NCBI GenBank assembly: GCA_034620365.1
Contig: JAQGEQ010000213.1
Location: forward strand, 496,001-560,000
DNA length: 64,000 nt
Origin: Pegea sp. RAD2-039
Taxonomy: Eukaryota > Chordata > Thaliacea > Salpida > Salpidae
Direction of reading: 5' to 3'
The translations under genes and the position numbers were made by a program. The notes beneath the pieces are model-generated. The model made no database searches, was not told where the DNA came from, and saw nothing but the letters and a program-made list of their open reading frames with translations. Shown one piece after another: positions 1 to 18,241 of this stretch. The first letter of the stretch is position 1. Each line of letters opens with the position of its first letter.

Positions 1-66
1 TTGCTCGTAGGTTTCATGTTCATTTTTCTTTTTATCTGATGATGAAGCTCTTTTAACCTCACTCAT
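1..66 (-). CDS. N-terminal fragment of an unidentified gene (runs off the left edge)
   Basis: Reading leftwards from an ATG at 66-64, 22 codons stay open to the window edge: MSEVKRASSSDKKKNEHETY and two more residues. The peptide is hydrophilic and lysine/serine rich, like the start of a nuclear or cytosolic protein. I recognise no family. Upstream (about 1,200-1,330) is a locally GC-richer patch with a TGACGTCA octamer that could be its promoter or first non-coding exon. That link is inference. Confidence 0.35.
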   Translation of the reverse strand, partial: MSEVKRASSSDKKKNEHETYEQ

Positions 67-1278
67 TTTGTCTTCAGAAGATTGGAATTGATTTTTCAAT
101 TGGAAACAAAGATGCAATCGCTAAATTAAGCTTGAGCGACAGGATTAAATTTAGAGGCAAGCAAAATAGTAAATAGTTCATTTGTTTTAGATAAGGCATT
201 ATACTTAAAAAAGTTAACTTAGCAAATCAGCCTTATAAAAAGTTCAACTTCAAACATAAGTAATTTATAAAAGTTTTGAATAAAATTGATCTACCTTTAC
301 GTTTTGACTTAAGAAAATTAAGAAATATTCTGAACCAGTAAATATGAAAAATAATGAAAACTAAAAGTCATTTTAGATTTGGTTATAAAAGACGTTTTCA
401 CTAAAAGACTTTACAAATATTATTGATACAACTTACCATGTTCTATTCATTTACATATCGATAAAATGTTAAATTGAAAAAATAATAAAAAACATTTTTC
501 AGTTGACCACAAAAGAGGAATTTTTAAATCTAAAGAAATAAGGAAGATAATTGAAAAGTAATGAAACCACTTTATAGCTACAAGTAATCAAATTAACGCG
601 TGACATACCAGAAGACCCATTTATAGTTACTACAGGTCAATAATTGGTGAAAATAGTAGTTAAAAAAATTACCGTTAACAATAAAATGCAGTTTTTGTTT
701 TAAACATTTAATTAAATAATTTTACTGATTATTTTGAATAATACTTCTAATAATTTTAGTCGAAAAAAACTTTTAAGAACCAACTTACTAATTCCTAACT
801 GCTTGAAATTACATAAGTTGAAAAAAAACTTAAGGGGCATAGTTTTGCATCTCTTTTACTTCATCAAAGTATATGCTTGTTTAGTTTAAATGTACATTCA
901 TGTTGTCATCTAAATAATTAAACATTTTCAATTAGGGATTTTATTTCAAACAAGAACATTAAATTTATTTTACTTTGGATTAAGTTTCTTTCTAATTTCA
1001 GCAAAAATTGAATAATTGAAAATAATTGAAATGAAACCTGCTGAATTTTCAAATCCAGCAAAACATAAAATCGATAAAATGAACAAATAAAAGGAACATC
1101 TGCTTAGCGATAATTATTTTTTTTATAAAAAGATATGGAAAAATGTTTTCTTAAAAAGAAGAAGCAAAAGTTAAGAAAAGAAAAGAAATTGTTGATCGTT
1201 TCACTTTGAGTCATCACCACCAGATTAGCAGAACTATCTGAGCTTAGCAGTTCTTCACAGGCACGCGAGTCACTTGAA

Positions 1279-1286
1279 TGACGTCA
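1279..1286. promoter_or_regulatory. TGACGTCA (CRE/ATF-type octamer)
   Basis: Perfect palindromic octamer in the GC-richer patch upstream of the leftmost minus-strand gene. TGACGTCA is the classical binding site of CREB/ATF bZIP factors. Use as a promoter element here is inferred only from position. Confidence 0.4.
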
Positions 1287-1734
1287 CAGCACCTTGTTCG
1301 TGCGGCTCGTGTGTTGGTGAATGAGTGAAATCTTCCAAAAAATTTATTGAAATTCAATTAAAGAAGTTGTTTTCAACTTTTTATAATTTTATTGGGTTTA
1401 TTTTAGCTTCGAGTACGTTTTATTGGACAAATTGTTTTCTATCAACAAATGAAATGAGATTTTTTGAACTTTTATTTGAATAGTGAAGCTTTTTATCATT
1501 TTATTCAAATATAGATTTATGTTTATCTATATTTTTAATAAAAACATTTCAAATATAGATCGACTATAAAAATTAGTAAATATTTATGAAAATATAAAAT
1601 AAATATAAATGAATAGATGAATTAGGTATTAACCAAGATAAGCAAAATATTCAAATCAAGTGAAATGAGTTTATTGCTTAAAAAGCTCCATTTTTATCGA
1701 GTCAATCAGCATTTTCTACTGCTACAGATAGTGA

Positions 1735-1742
1735 TGACGTCA
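1735..1742. promoter_or_regulatory. TGACGTCA (CRE/ATF-type octamer)
   Basis: Second perfect octamer in the non-coding stretch left of the DCLK gene, flanked by a short less AT-rich segment. Function not shown. Confidence 0.35.
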
Positions 1743-1998
1743 GACTTACCAAAAGCAGGACATCGTTGAGAAAGCGACGGTCATGTCGTTAAGTTAGGAG
1801 TGAGAAAATACAAGTAAACACTAGAGGGAGTTTGAGGGATTTACAAAATTCAAAAATAAAAAAGTTCTCATCAAAAAAGCAGTTTTCTTTTTGTGTCTTT
1901 TCTGGTCGTTTTCACAAAATCTTCTTCAAATTTTGACGAAGAATTTGAAGGAAAAATTCAAAAGAAGTTTTCGTTGTCATGTAATTATCATCTCTTTG

Positions 1999-2019
1999 TG
2001 ACGTCACATGATGACGTCA
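1999..2019. promoter_or_regulatory. Tandem pair of TGACGTCA octamers
   Basis: Two perfect octamers start at 1999 and 2012, so their starts are 13 bp apart. They lie about 130 bp beyond the stop codon of the DCLK gene. CRE-like by sequence. Role unknown. Confidence 0.4.
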
Positions 2020-2152
2020 GTGTGTGGATGATTTCGAATTTAAGTCGCTTGGTGGCGAAAACTGTCAAACTACCTCAACTGAGTAGTTAACGATAAAAAG
2101 GCTGTAAACGGAAATGTACGAGATGAGGTCCGAAAAGGTTAAATAAAATAAA

Positions 2153-7554
<5,402 letters not shown>

Positions 7555-8217
7555 TTTGCTTTTTTTAAGACGTTGATTCTATATTTTAATCTGAAATCTT
7601 TCTCAACGATTGAACTGAAACTTCAAACTTCAACCAAAAAAATGACTTGAAACTGATCCTAAATAAGAGTTATTAAGAGGATGATCTGAAAGATGACTAT
7701 AAACTTTCACTTGTAAGATTTCAGCAGAACTGAAACTAAATGATGGAAAAGCGCTACAAGTTAGAAAAATCGATTGAGTCTTTTGTTCCAAGCTCTTTGA
7801 AAACACTTCAAAAAAACAAAAAACTACAAAAAAAATAGCGAACAATCTTTTAATAAAACCAATTTATTTGTGACAATTTGAGAATGTTTTTAAAACTTTA
7901 CTATAACAAATAGTTTCAAGGAGAATGAACTAAAAATTGGTTGAAAATGTAAACCCTAGGCTAAGTTTAATTTGAAGTAATTTTAAATTCTTTTTATCCG
8001 GTATGTTAACTGTAATCCAAGTAACAAAAAAGTGATCGTAAGTCTTTTGAAATCTCAATCTACAGATTTTCTAAAATTGATTTATTATTTTCTCGATTAT
8101 TGTACTAAGTATTAAATGTTGAAAGCTTCTAGCTCAAGTCAAAATTATTTAAAGTAAATTAGTAACCACAATTTTTATCTATTTTTGTCAATCATATTCA
8201 CTAATTTGAAGCAACTT

Positions 8218-8301
8218 ACTTTTCTTCTTTCCCCAAATATACTTTCGATTAAGCCAAGGGCTATCATCTTCCCCATCAATAGGAAGGAGATATATTGGCA
8301 T
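8218..8301 (-). CDS. Putative small exon between the two DCX modules
   Basis: On the minus strand an ATG at 8,301 opens a 27-codon frame (MPIYLLPIDGEDDSPWLNRK then YIWGKKK) ending at a good donor, gtaagt. It could be a first exon of a shorter DCLK transcript or part of the linker between the two DCX domains. If an acceptor at about 8,318 is used, the phase fits the donor of the DCX exon at 10,268. However, that acceptor is weak, and the phase does not fit the best acceptor before 7,554. Coding status is therefore uncertain. Confidence 0.3.
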
Positions 8302-8309
8302 CGTAACAA

Positions 8310-10260
8310 TATTGTGCGAAACTTACCATTCAAGCTTAATTTAATTCAGAAATCTTAAACTGGAGATAAATATTTCTTTTAAAACAAAACTTTCTTCTTA
8401 CTCAAGAATGTTGCTGTATAAATTCCAAATTTATTTTGAACTTTTCAGCATACAAATATTTGACTTTAAAACATTTACTTTAAACATAAGACAATTAATC
8501 TTAAGATTGAATTGAAATCTGTCTCGTAAATAAGTTACTAGCACCTAAACTTGATTTTAAAGCCCGTTTTATAAATAAAAAAACTTCAATTTCAACAAAT
8601 ATTTTGCAACAAAGGTCTCAACATGTTGCCGCTAAAATACTGATAAAAACAAAAAATTCATCAACTAACAAGTGTATACTTTCACGCAAATGTTTAAACG
8701 TCACAATAGTATTTTAAATGAGAGCTACTTAAAACAACTTTCTATTCTATGAAAGTTATTTGCATACTTTCGTATGCGGGAATCGCCCAAACATCTAGAT
8801 AAGCACATTGAAGGTGTTTAATATAAGTTTGGCGCCGAAACTCAAAGTTGTTTTGCTTTCTTTCTTCAAAATGATAAGTTGCTTCGTATGAAAGAAATTG
8901 TTAGATTTTATCAAAACATTTCACGCTATAATCACAAACCAATAATACTTCAAAACATTCAAGTTATAAGATTAACTGTCAATTGGCTAACTCAAAAAGA
9001 TAATCTTGAACATTAGAAGCTCTTGAGAACAAGTTTTAACTTGAAATTTCTGACAAAAATCATAAAAACTACAATTACCTCCTTTTCGCTTATTGTTCGT
9101 CTTTATTATAGGTATTCTGCTGTATCTTTTCGATATTTTTTCTCTTATTGTTCCCAGGTGTTCTACAGGATTTTCTGAAAACTTTTCAATCCCCAAAAAA
9201 CGGAATCCTTTACGAAATTCCATGGAAACAACCAAAGCTAATCTTAAAAAATCTTCTGAGATGCTCGTTACTTCTAACTTCTGACTAAATTAAGATTTTA
9301 TAACAAACATATTGATGACGTTAGGGTTAAATAGCCAAACTGATTGTAAATAATTAACTTGGATAAGAGGAAGCGTCAAAAAACATCTTTACGATCAAAA
9401 CTTTTAATCTTTAACCGAGTTTTTATGGATTTCTGTTTTTTTTCTATTTTTATGTCGCAACTAATTTCATTGCGACCAATTTCAGCTCTGAAAATCTTTG
9501 TAAGGACTTTTCTTATTAATCTTATATAAGTTTGTATCAACTTAAGTTATGTTAGTCATAGCAACAAGTTATTCATGTCATCTATGATGTGTTACAGCTT
9601 TTCAACTGCATCCGATTTTCAATGAAGATTTTTAACCAAATTCATTGCAATTGCAATCAAGCAATCATTCAGATCATTATAAAGCTCGTGAGCGACTTTT
9701 AGTGGTCGTGTTCACCTCTCTTAAGTGATCACTTAAACACTCGGTTTCACAGTACAATGTCACCATTGTCATGGCAACAAAGTTGCTACTAACAGCAGTC
9801 TAAAAAAGTCATATTAGTATAAAAACGAAGCTATCAAAACCAGATTATTTTCTGGTTATCATAGTAACAAGTGTCAAGATAGTTGTATTTTGAGATAACT
9901 GTCGTCTAAGCATCGAAAGCCTACACGATGGATATGAACAAGTATCATGTGGGTTGGGGTCATTCTCCCGTACTTGTGACGTCACAAGAACGATGAATAA
10001 TTTGTTGTTTATTTGATCAAATGAGATGATAAAAACGAGATCGATGGTTACCATAGTGACGGGGTTTTTAAGTGGCGATAAAAAATGTTACATTTGAAAA
10101 ATTGGAATTTATTAAACAAAAAAAATAACAAAACAAATTTTACTATTCACATTTTTAGTATAATAAAAATAGAAAAGTTACAAAGTATTTGTAATCGAAA
10201 TTAGAAACAAATAAAACCATTTTTTCGGTTTGTTTTGACTTTCACATAGAAACTTGGTTT
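8310..10260. other. Intron or intergenic, between the DCX module and the kinase gene
   Basis: AT-rich with no exon I can support. A 69-codon frame at 9,845-10,054 carries a TGACGTCA octamer and a possible acceptor, but resembles nothing I know. If the DCX module belongs to the kinase gene, this is intronic. Confidence 0.4.
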
Positions 10261-10267
10261 AACTTAC

Positions 10268-10878
10268 TAAGTGCTGATTGGTCGGAATACAATCCATATT
10301 TGATTCTTTGAAACTTTTCGAAGGACGCACACACATAAGATCCACCATCTTTCAGTTCTTCAATACTTTCTATCAGAGTTCCTCCTTGATATAAAGGTTC
10401 AAAATTGATCAGAAAAAATAATTTCTAAAAGATACTTACCAACAGGGGAATATATTCTTCGGACTCCATATGGCAAGGACATAGATTTAGAGAGATCGGC
10501 CAAGAGCTCATCATAATGAAGATAACGGTGAGGGGTTATGTGTAAAGTCTTCCCTTTAAAATATCTGAAATTAAAATTTTCAAAATTATCTGCTAAACTT
10601 GATAAAAAGATTTTTATTTCTAACCTGTCCCCATTTTTGTAAAAAACAACAATTCTTGGTCTTCGTAGGTCTCGATATCTAGAATTATTTAGATATTTAA
10701 GAGTTGTAAGATTTAAAAAAAGTGATTTATTTTAATTATTGTTGAAAAGATTGTGCTTTAGTTTTAAGAAAATTAAAATTTAGTAATAAGAAAACCTGTC
10801 ATCAGTAAGATCCTGTAGTTCTTGTGAAATGGCATTTCTTTTTGTATTTTTCTTCATTCTTTTAATACTATTCGTCAT
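10268..10878 (-). CDS. N-terminal doublecortin (DCX) domain, probably the 5' part of the DCLK gene
   Basis: Four phase-compatible exons on the minus strand, the first at 10,878-10,796 with ATG. The second carries RPRIVVFYKNGD. The third continues with FKGKTLHITPHRYLHYDELL and ends in GVRRIYSPV. The fourth carries GGTLIESIEELKDGGSYVC and ends at the donor at 10,268. GDRYFKG, the LLADL segment and the GGSYVC strand are features of the first of the two DCX domains in DCX/DCLK proteins, which bind tubulin. The reading frame is open at the last donor, so this must be spliced to something. The DCLK gene, same strand and 2.7 kb downstream with the second-type DCX domain, is the obvious partner. I could not bridge the gap with a phase-consistent exon chain. 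Confidence 0.75.
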
Positions 10879-10899
10879 AACACAACATTAACTGAAAAA

Positions 10900-13320
10900 A
10901 CTCAAATATATAAACTGTATTTCACTTAAGTATAAACTAATACATCAGTTAATAAAACAATATAACAATAAAACTAAAACTTACTTTAATAATTAGGAAT
11001 TGATTTAAAACATGATTTACAATTAAATTATGAAATTTTAAAATAAATTAAATCTGAAAAATATCAAATCTGAGAAGATTTAGTTTTTTTTCAGTCTATA
11101 CTTCTGATTATAATAATAAAAACTGAAATATCAAAAATACTCATGAGTCTATATTTCATTTAAATATGCGAAAGTTTAACATAAGAAAAATGACTTAGCA
11201 ACAAAATTAAATTATAAAAACTGAATTAATTAACTTTGAAAAAATATTTAAAGAATTTAGTGAAAAGAAAATCTCTAAAATAATCTGTCTTCAGATCTAT
11301 CATAACCATCAAGATTTAGTTTATCTTTAAAATATTTAATTTTTTAATATACAATAGTAATAAATAAATTTACATTAAAAATATTTTATTTCATAATTTC
11401 AATAGTTCAGTTATTCCAATTTTCAAAGTTTTTTAATAAAAAACTTCAATAATAATCATTAAACATTTAAATTTGAAAAAAAGCAAGATTAGATTATTAA
11501 CTAAAGCAATTTAATTACCAAAAACAATTAACACAAATACACAGAAAGTTTTATTTATAAACTTTTCTCAAAAACTTCTAAGTACTCTAAAGCAAAACTT
11601 AAAAGATGAAAAACTAAAGATGCTAAAAAAAAGCATTTGATTCTCTTCTTTAAATGTTAGCTTGTGTTCACAACGAGATACAAATTTGGTCTGTTCATAA
11701 ACTTACGCAAATCTCTTTAGCTAATCTTCAATATATTTTTTGCATTAAAAAAATAAACAATTTTAGAAAATGCAGCTATTAATTTATATAATTCAAATTA
11801 TTCCTCTGTATAAATAAAAATAATATTTTAACCGTTTTATACAACCCAGCTATACACATATCTTAATTAAACAAAACATTTTTTTCAAATAGGTCTGAAA
11901 ACCTACACTTTGATTTGTAGAATTAATTTATCAGCATGTATCAGAAATTTACTTGTGCCAAGGAATCAGTGAATCATCAAACAAATAACTCGCAAAGCAA
12001 TAGTAGTATATATGTACATGAAAATTCAATGAAGTAAGATTTTAAACTGAATACCAAACCATTTTAATAATCGATTTTTATTCTATCAGCATTAAACTTT
12101 TATAGAAATGAAAATATACAATGGATTATATTAAAAGAATTATATAAAAAAGTTTTTTGTCTTTTATATAGAGTAAAAAAGTCAAATATAAAAAGTAATA
12201 AAAGTTATGTTAAATTATCTTTGGATATACTTTTTAACTTTTTTAAAGGTGATACTACAAAACTAGAACTAATTTCTGAATTAGAGTAGCAACATTCTTA
12301 ATTATTAGAAAGCGAGCCTTTTAAAATCAAAGACAAGTTGTTTAATCTATGTTTAATCTCTTGACTAATCATAACCCTTGAAGCAGTGACCATACTGATG
12401 ACTTTTGTAAAAAAATTTAAATATGACTAAGGATCTTTAAAAAAAGATAGAACGGCCCATGATGAAAGTAAATTTATTTAAAAATTATTATGTGACTACG
12501 TGCAGAAAGTCTTAATTGCTTTTTCTCTCTCAAATTAAAATATCTTTACAAAACTTAATTTTAAATCAAGTTTATCTTGTTTATATTTCGATGCACTTGA
12601 TACTATCGCTCAAGCAAACTAAGTCTTACAACTTCCAAAAAGCAATTGATCTTTAATTTGTGATCACTTAAACAGAGATGTTTTCCGAAGTATTACAAAT
12701 TTTGTTTTTTTAAAAAATCCTATTTTGAAAATATTTCCTAAAACCTCTTGAAGTTTAATCTTTTAAATAATGTTGAAGTCTTTTAAAGACTTACAATATT
12801 AATAACAGTAGGTTTTGAGTTAGCTTAGAAACTCTGTATTGAAGGATCGCTGAAAATTCTAAAAATATCTCTCAGCTGTAATCTTCATCTATAAAACCAA
12901 TTTTTTGAAAAAAAAAATTTCTACAAGAGATTTATCAAAGACAAATTTTTTCAGTGATCAGATTTTTTTCAAAAAGTGAAATTTTGTGACTGCGACTTAA
13001 TAAAATAAAAACAAGGCAAGAATTTAAATATTGAATAACAAAATGATTTATTTAATTAAATCATTGCGATAAATTGTCTTTATGTTGCGAATTATCAGGG
13101 TCACTAGCATTAGACTGAGAAATACCAGCAAATAGTTATTAACTCTTCTTAAGCTAAGCAATAATAACTGAGGAATTATTTTAATATTTTTTAAATTGTC
13201 AGTGAAAAGAAAAATGTTGCCTGATAAATTTAAAAACGACTTGATGTATCTAAAAACTTTAAATGAAGTAGAAAACAAAGTTTTTATTGAAAAACAAGTC
13301 ATAAACAAAATAATATAAAG
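10900..13320. other. Gene-poor AT-rich stretch
   Basis: About 2.4 kb of AT-rich sequence with no coding signal I can support. An 86-codon frame near its right end (13,048-13,308, minus) has one hydrophobic stretch (LLVFLSLMLVTLII) and might be an exon, but nothing ties it to a family. Confidence 0.5.
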
Positions 13321-13406
13321 ATGCTCCCGCCGCTGTAGTGGTTACAATTGTAACAATTGTTTTGTATCATTACAAGATGTTGGGACACTTTATCAATTGA
13401 AGTGAT

Positions 13407-16000
13407 TTATGCAATTGTTTTGGCAGGAAAAAACTCGTTCACTTCATTCTAAAGTTTAAAATTCCAAATTAATTACAATTTTAATAATTGAACTTCGTTG
13501 TGTTTTAAAACAATCACTTTCTTAAAAATGAATAAATATAACATCCTTACCTTATTATCTGAAGCTAATGCAATTGATGACCACTGAAAATTAAATCAGT
13601 AAATATTATTAGTCAATTCTTGACATATACAAATATATCTAGTAATTACCACAGTATTTGGTCAACTTACCCAAAGGTACCATTCATAAAGAGTGATTTT
13701 CAACAAATCTATTTGAAGTTTTACAGATAAGAGAAGGCTGTTTGTATAATAGGATAATAAATTAGGATTTTTTTTAAGTTTTTCACATTTTAAATCTCTC
13801 AATGCTCTCAAACAGCATCCAGACATATCAAGGAATCCTGAAGCTTCTCCTCTTACTCCATAAAAGTGCTGAAAATCAGATTTCGCAGGTTTCAGTGAAA
13901 AATTTAAAAAAAAAAAGAGAATTTATCTAAAAAAAGAGATTCAAAGTAACATTAGTAGAGAGAACTAACCTCTAAACCTCTTAAATGATCATTAGTTTTT
14001 AAAATGAGCAACATTTCACGTGGAATCCGATTAAGGACATGTGAAATATCAACTAAATACTCCCCGACTCCATCGCGCAAGCTATCATCCTCATCTTTCG
14101 AAAATTTTACGCTGAAACCGATTTCATGAAAAATTATCATCACAAATTATGAAAAATACTTTTGGATTCCTTGATCGCCTACAACCTCCCAGGATCTACC
14201 TGTGACGATAGTTGCCAGCAAAGGGTACATTTCATAACTACCAAGTTGTCGAGACCAGTACTCAATATTATTCAAATCAGCTTTAATAATTGACTGCCAC
14301 AAATTTGCGTAATTATAGCTGCAAAAGCGGATGTTTCATAAATGTTATAATTTAACGTCAATCTACCGAAATTCTTCACTTAATTTTCTGTACAGCCCAT
14401 GATCTAACAAAATGACTTCTACTTGTTTTTGTTTGCCAAAAATAAGTTCAAACAAAGATGATGAAGAATTAGTCTTCTTCCAACGGACTAAAATGTTCCC
14501 TGGATGTGGGTCACAATGAACAAAGCCGTGTACAAAGATCATTTCACTGAAGAGTTTCCCTAACATTCTAGATACCAAAATTTTGAAAATAAAACACTGA
14601 AAATGTTCTGAGTATTTTTAGCAAACTTTGTCACTATAAAGTCTTTCAGCAAAAATAAGTAAGATATAAAAACCTGGAAACAATATTATAATCGATCCCA
14701 TTTTTAGCAAAATATGATTGGTCATTTACTTGACCCCCTTCTAAAAATTCCATCACCAAAACACGAGAGGTAGACAGTTGGGGGTACATTTGAGGTAGCT
14801 AGAAATAAACAATTAGTGAATTTTTATCAAGATTCAGGTGTGTTATTAACCTTCACCCAATCAAAAACTTTCAAGTTATCGGCAGCAGTTCTACAATTTT
14901 CTAATTCGTTTCGAAAGTCCAGCTCAATTGGCAAGTTTTCTTTTGTTTCTTCACTTAACCACATTAGTTGGAAGTCAGGAAAGACTTTTAAAACTAATCT
15001 GTAAAAATAATTAGACATAAAATTTGTAATAGAAAGCTAACTTGAAGCTTTAATACATAAATAAATCATAGACTTGCTCATTACATGAAAACTAAGAATC
15101 TAATATTTTCAGATTTTTATACAAAAAGAGACACTTTTTGATAAAAATCAACCGACATACTGTAATCCTGATTCCATCATCTTAATATCCTTAGCTGAAT
15201 GATTCCGGACCTTTGGATGTTGAACTTTCACTGCAACAATTGAGTTATCTTTTTTTAAACGAGCTTTATGAACTTGAGCAAGTGATGCTGTGCCCAGGGG
15301 GGTAGGAGAAAAATCTGTAAAAATTTCATCAACAGATTTCACTCCAAGCTCTTCACAGACAACCTTCAAAAAAATCAATCTAAAATCTGTTAACTATTGT
15401 CAAATGTGACTTACAAACCTGTTTAATGTCTTCTATAGAACTTTGTGGAGCTGAACTATGTAAAACCTTCAAAACATTAGTATATTCAGCAGGAAGTAAG
15501 TAATCCATTCCTCCAAGATGTTGACCAACTTTCACATATGTTCCTCGATTTTTCCAGCAAAGTTTCAAAAGCTTTTCAGCTGATCTTGTATGGACCTTTA
15601 AAAAATGATATTTTTCTATGAAAAACTTGAAGTTTTTGTTTAGAAATAGAAAATGATAAACTAAACTAATTGAATAAATAATAAATACGTCTAAACATAA
15701 AATAAACATTAAATGTAATGAGTTTAACTAAAAGTATTCAAACAATTAAGTCAAGATTTATAATATAAATACTACCAGTGACTTAGCCTGCTCATAGCAC
15801 TTTGTTCCATCTTTTAATGAAATCAATGAAAGTTTATAGTCCGCTAAAATTGAGCATATTGTTAAGCTAGTTCTAGCAGCTCTAAATATTGGATAATCAG
15901 CTGTGTCTATTACTGAAGTTTTATCAAGAACTACAATAGTAGAAGCACCAACAAAGCCACATTTTACAAATAACTTTACTGCAGATGAAAAAATACTCAT
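13407..16000 (-). CDS. ADCK1: AarF-domain-containing kinase 1 (ABC1/UbiB family)
   Basis: About eleven exons on the minus strand from ATG at 16,000. The start has a hydrophobic N-terminal segment (VGASTIVVL) like the membrane/targeting segment of ADCK1. Family motifs follow in order: NRGTYVKVGQHLG (KxGQ), DYLLPAEYTNVLKVLHS, the Ala-rich loop TPLGTASLAQVHKA, the lysine in VAVKVQHP, LPIELDFRNE, VLVMEFLEGGQVND, the catalytic FVHCDPHPGN, LLDHGLY (DHG in place of DFG) and IPREMLLILKTND. C-terminal exons (near 13,870-13,680, 13,587-13,555 and 13,454-13,407) are phase-consistent, and end in NEVNEFFPAKTIA. UbiB-family proteins are atypical kinases/ATPases. ADCK1 is reported in mitochondrial cristae and lipid/coenzyme Q biology. 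Nothing in the sequence looks broken. Confidence 0.9.
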
Positions 16001-18241
16001 CTAGGCTAAAACATAAAATGCATAACTGAAACAAAAAATAACTTACTGTATAATAACTATATAAACTATTATATTGTTATAAAAGATAGATGCTTATAAG
16101 TTTAGTACATTTTAAAAGTTAGATACATTTTAGAAAATTAATTATGTAATAATCAAAAAATGAAGCACTATTTTTAAACAACATTGAGAAAAAGAGTTTC
16201 TAAAACAAAATGTTAACTTCTACTTTATATAACTTTGCATGTTTATAGATAATATAAAAAAATTCTAGCAACTAAAGATAAATAAAGTTGTGCAATAAAC
16301 ATCCAAATATTAATTAATATTTAATTAATAATCTTTTTATTCAAAAATAAAAATGGGAATTTTGGTTTTTTATCTTAATAAGTTAAAGATATTCAAAATT
16401 GTATTTTCTGAATCTTATCATCATCTTAATCTTATCTTAATCATAATTTTAAAACAATCATAAACAAAAAATTTACAGACAAAGATATTTTTACAATGAT
16501 AACTTTCAAAAATAGTTCAGATAACTAACAGTATAGATAGTTTTTAAAGCATACTTTTAGTCTTAAAATAACTAACAACTTATAAGGAAAGTAATATAAG
16601 ATACCATTCATCTAAGCTATGAGTTATCAGATCAAAAAAACTATAAAGTTGAAGTGGATCTATTTTTTGAAGCAGATATATTCTTAAGACTGTCATTTAT
16701 TTATTACAACTTTATTGGAGTATTGCAAAAGTCAAAGAAAGTTATTATAGCTTGGGTGATTTACCTTTTAAGACTTTAGAAAATATGGTCAATTACGTTT
16801 AATTAGTGAGCAGTTTTTTTTACTTTAATGTTCATAAAATGTGTTTAATTAGAATAATACTTTTTAAAATAATCTAACGTTATTTATTTACTTTATTTTG
16901 TTAATGCTAATCAAAATATAATGAGTCAGAATGATTCTTTTAAATTAAAACTAATTTCTGCCACGGTTATAAGTATATGTTTCTTTAGTAAAAGTAATTT
17001 GTTATTCAACATAATACTTGGTAAATCGAATCTCGCTTGATTAGCTAACTTTAGTTTTTCTCGTTATATGATAGTTATTATTTACATTTTTGCAATATTC
17101 AGATTAGTAGCGTCATCTGAATTAAGTATTTTTATATTTAATTTGCTTTGATGTATTAAGCCCTTTTGTTGCATTTTATTTAGAAATAAGTTTTTCTCAG
17201 TATACATAACAAGATCATTTTACTATCGAATGATAGAAAATGAAAAGTTATTATTGAAAACCTCGAAGATTTTGTCAAAAAAATTAAAAACTTTGTTTAT
17301 TTACTTAACTTTATTTTCTGAAAAAATTTCGGTCTTCTAAAGATTCGTTTTGATATCAAGACTAAAAAACCTGTCACTGTCTTAAGCTTTTTTTCTAGTT
17401 TTTAAAGTGCAGAATGTTAAAAGCATCTGCTGAAGCAAAGCTTACAACTATTTTTTAGTTACCGACCCACTTTTAAATTCTTTTTTGCGCGAATTATAAT
17501 TAATGTTGTAATATGGGATGAAAAACAAAAAAGTAGATAAACAATTTGTTTAAGTGCAATTTACAATTAACGTAAAATTTGAGCTTATAAGCTTAAAATT
17601 AAAAAAAATAAATAAATACAAAAAGACAAGACTTAAACAGAATCCAAAGCAAAAATAAAGTCTTCAACTACAAGATGAAATTGGGGATTTTGACTTTTAG
17701 CTCACAAATCATTTCGAGACACATTTCAAAAAGCTTAGAAAACGTTCGACCCACCCTAGCCCATTGGAAAGCACTTTATAAACTGCATTTAATTATAGAA
17801 CGCGTTTTAGTATATATTAGTTATATGTATTCATATAAAATCATCATTTACTTTATTTGACTTTATAAAAATTTTTGACAAATAGAAATGATAGGGCAAA
17901 GTTGAATTTTATTAGCTTCTTAATTTATCTAGATTTGTTTAAGACTTGTTTATTTTGATTTCAATTCATTTGACCTTTCTTCAAACATAAACTAGTGTTT
18001 ACTTATGTGATTATTGTGATATAGTTTTAACATTTTTTTGAAACTGTTTTAAATATCTTGTATATAACATGAAATCGATCTATTTAATAGATAGATGATT
18101 GATAATAATATTTAGATTGTTAAAGTTTTTGTTTCTGGGAGTTTTATAATTGTTTTCAAAAGTATATTTATCTTCTTATAATATTTATACATTTGTTTAA
18201 AGTTTTTATACAGGATATTCGAGATTTGAAAATATCTAACT
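16001..18241. other. Intergenic between divergent ADCK1 and galectin-trypsin gene 1
   Basis: AT-rich, with no recognisable exon or repeat. It must contain the promoters of both flanking genes, which are transcribed away from each other, but I see no distinctive element. A 61-codon frame at 17,675 looks fortuitous. Confidence 0.5.

Larger units (their letters stand above)
67..2152. other. Intergenic; possible promoter patch at 1.2-2.1 kb
   Basis: Mostly AT-rich sequence without a credible exon. About 1,190-1,330 and 1,720-2,090 are less AT-rich and carry four perfect TGACGTCA octamers (1279, 1735, 1999, 2012). They lie between the start of the leftmost gene and the 3' end of the DCLK gene. 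A 65-codon open frame at 1,893-2,090 looks fortuitous. Confidence 0.4.

Noticed and set aside
1893..2090. 65-codon plus-strand frame near the TGACGTCA pair
   Set aside because: Starts from a non-ATG codon, resembles no family, and lies in a probable regulatory patch.
9845..10054. 69-codon minus-strand frame considered as a DCX linker exon
   Set aside because: No recognisable motif, and no phase-consistent splice connection to the DCX exons.
13048..13308. 86-codon frame with a hydrophobic segment after the ADCK1 stop
   Set aside because: ADCK1 already closes in phase at 13,407; the frame has no family signature and AT-rich composition, though a small unknown gene cannot be excluded.
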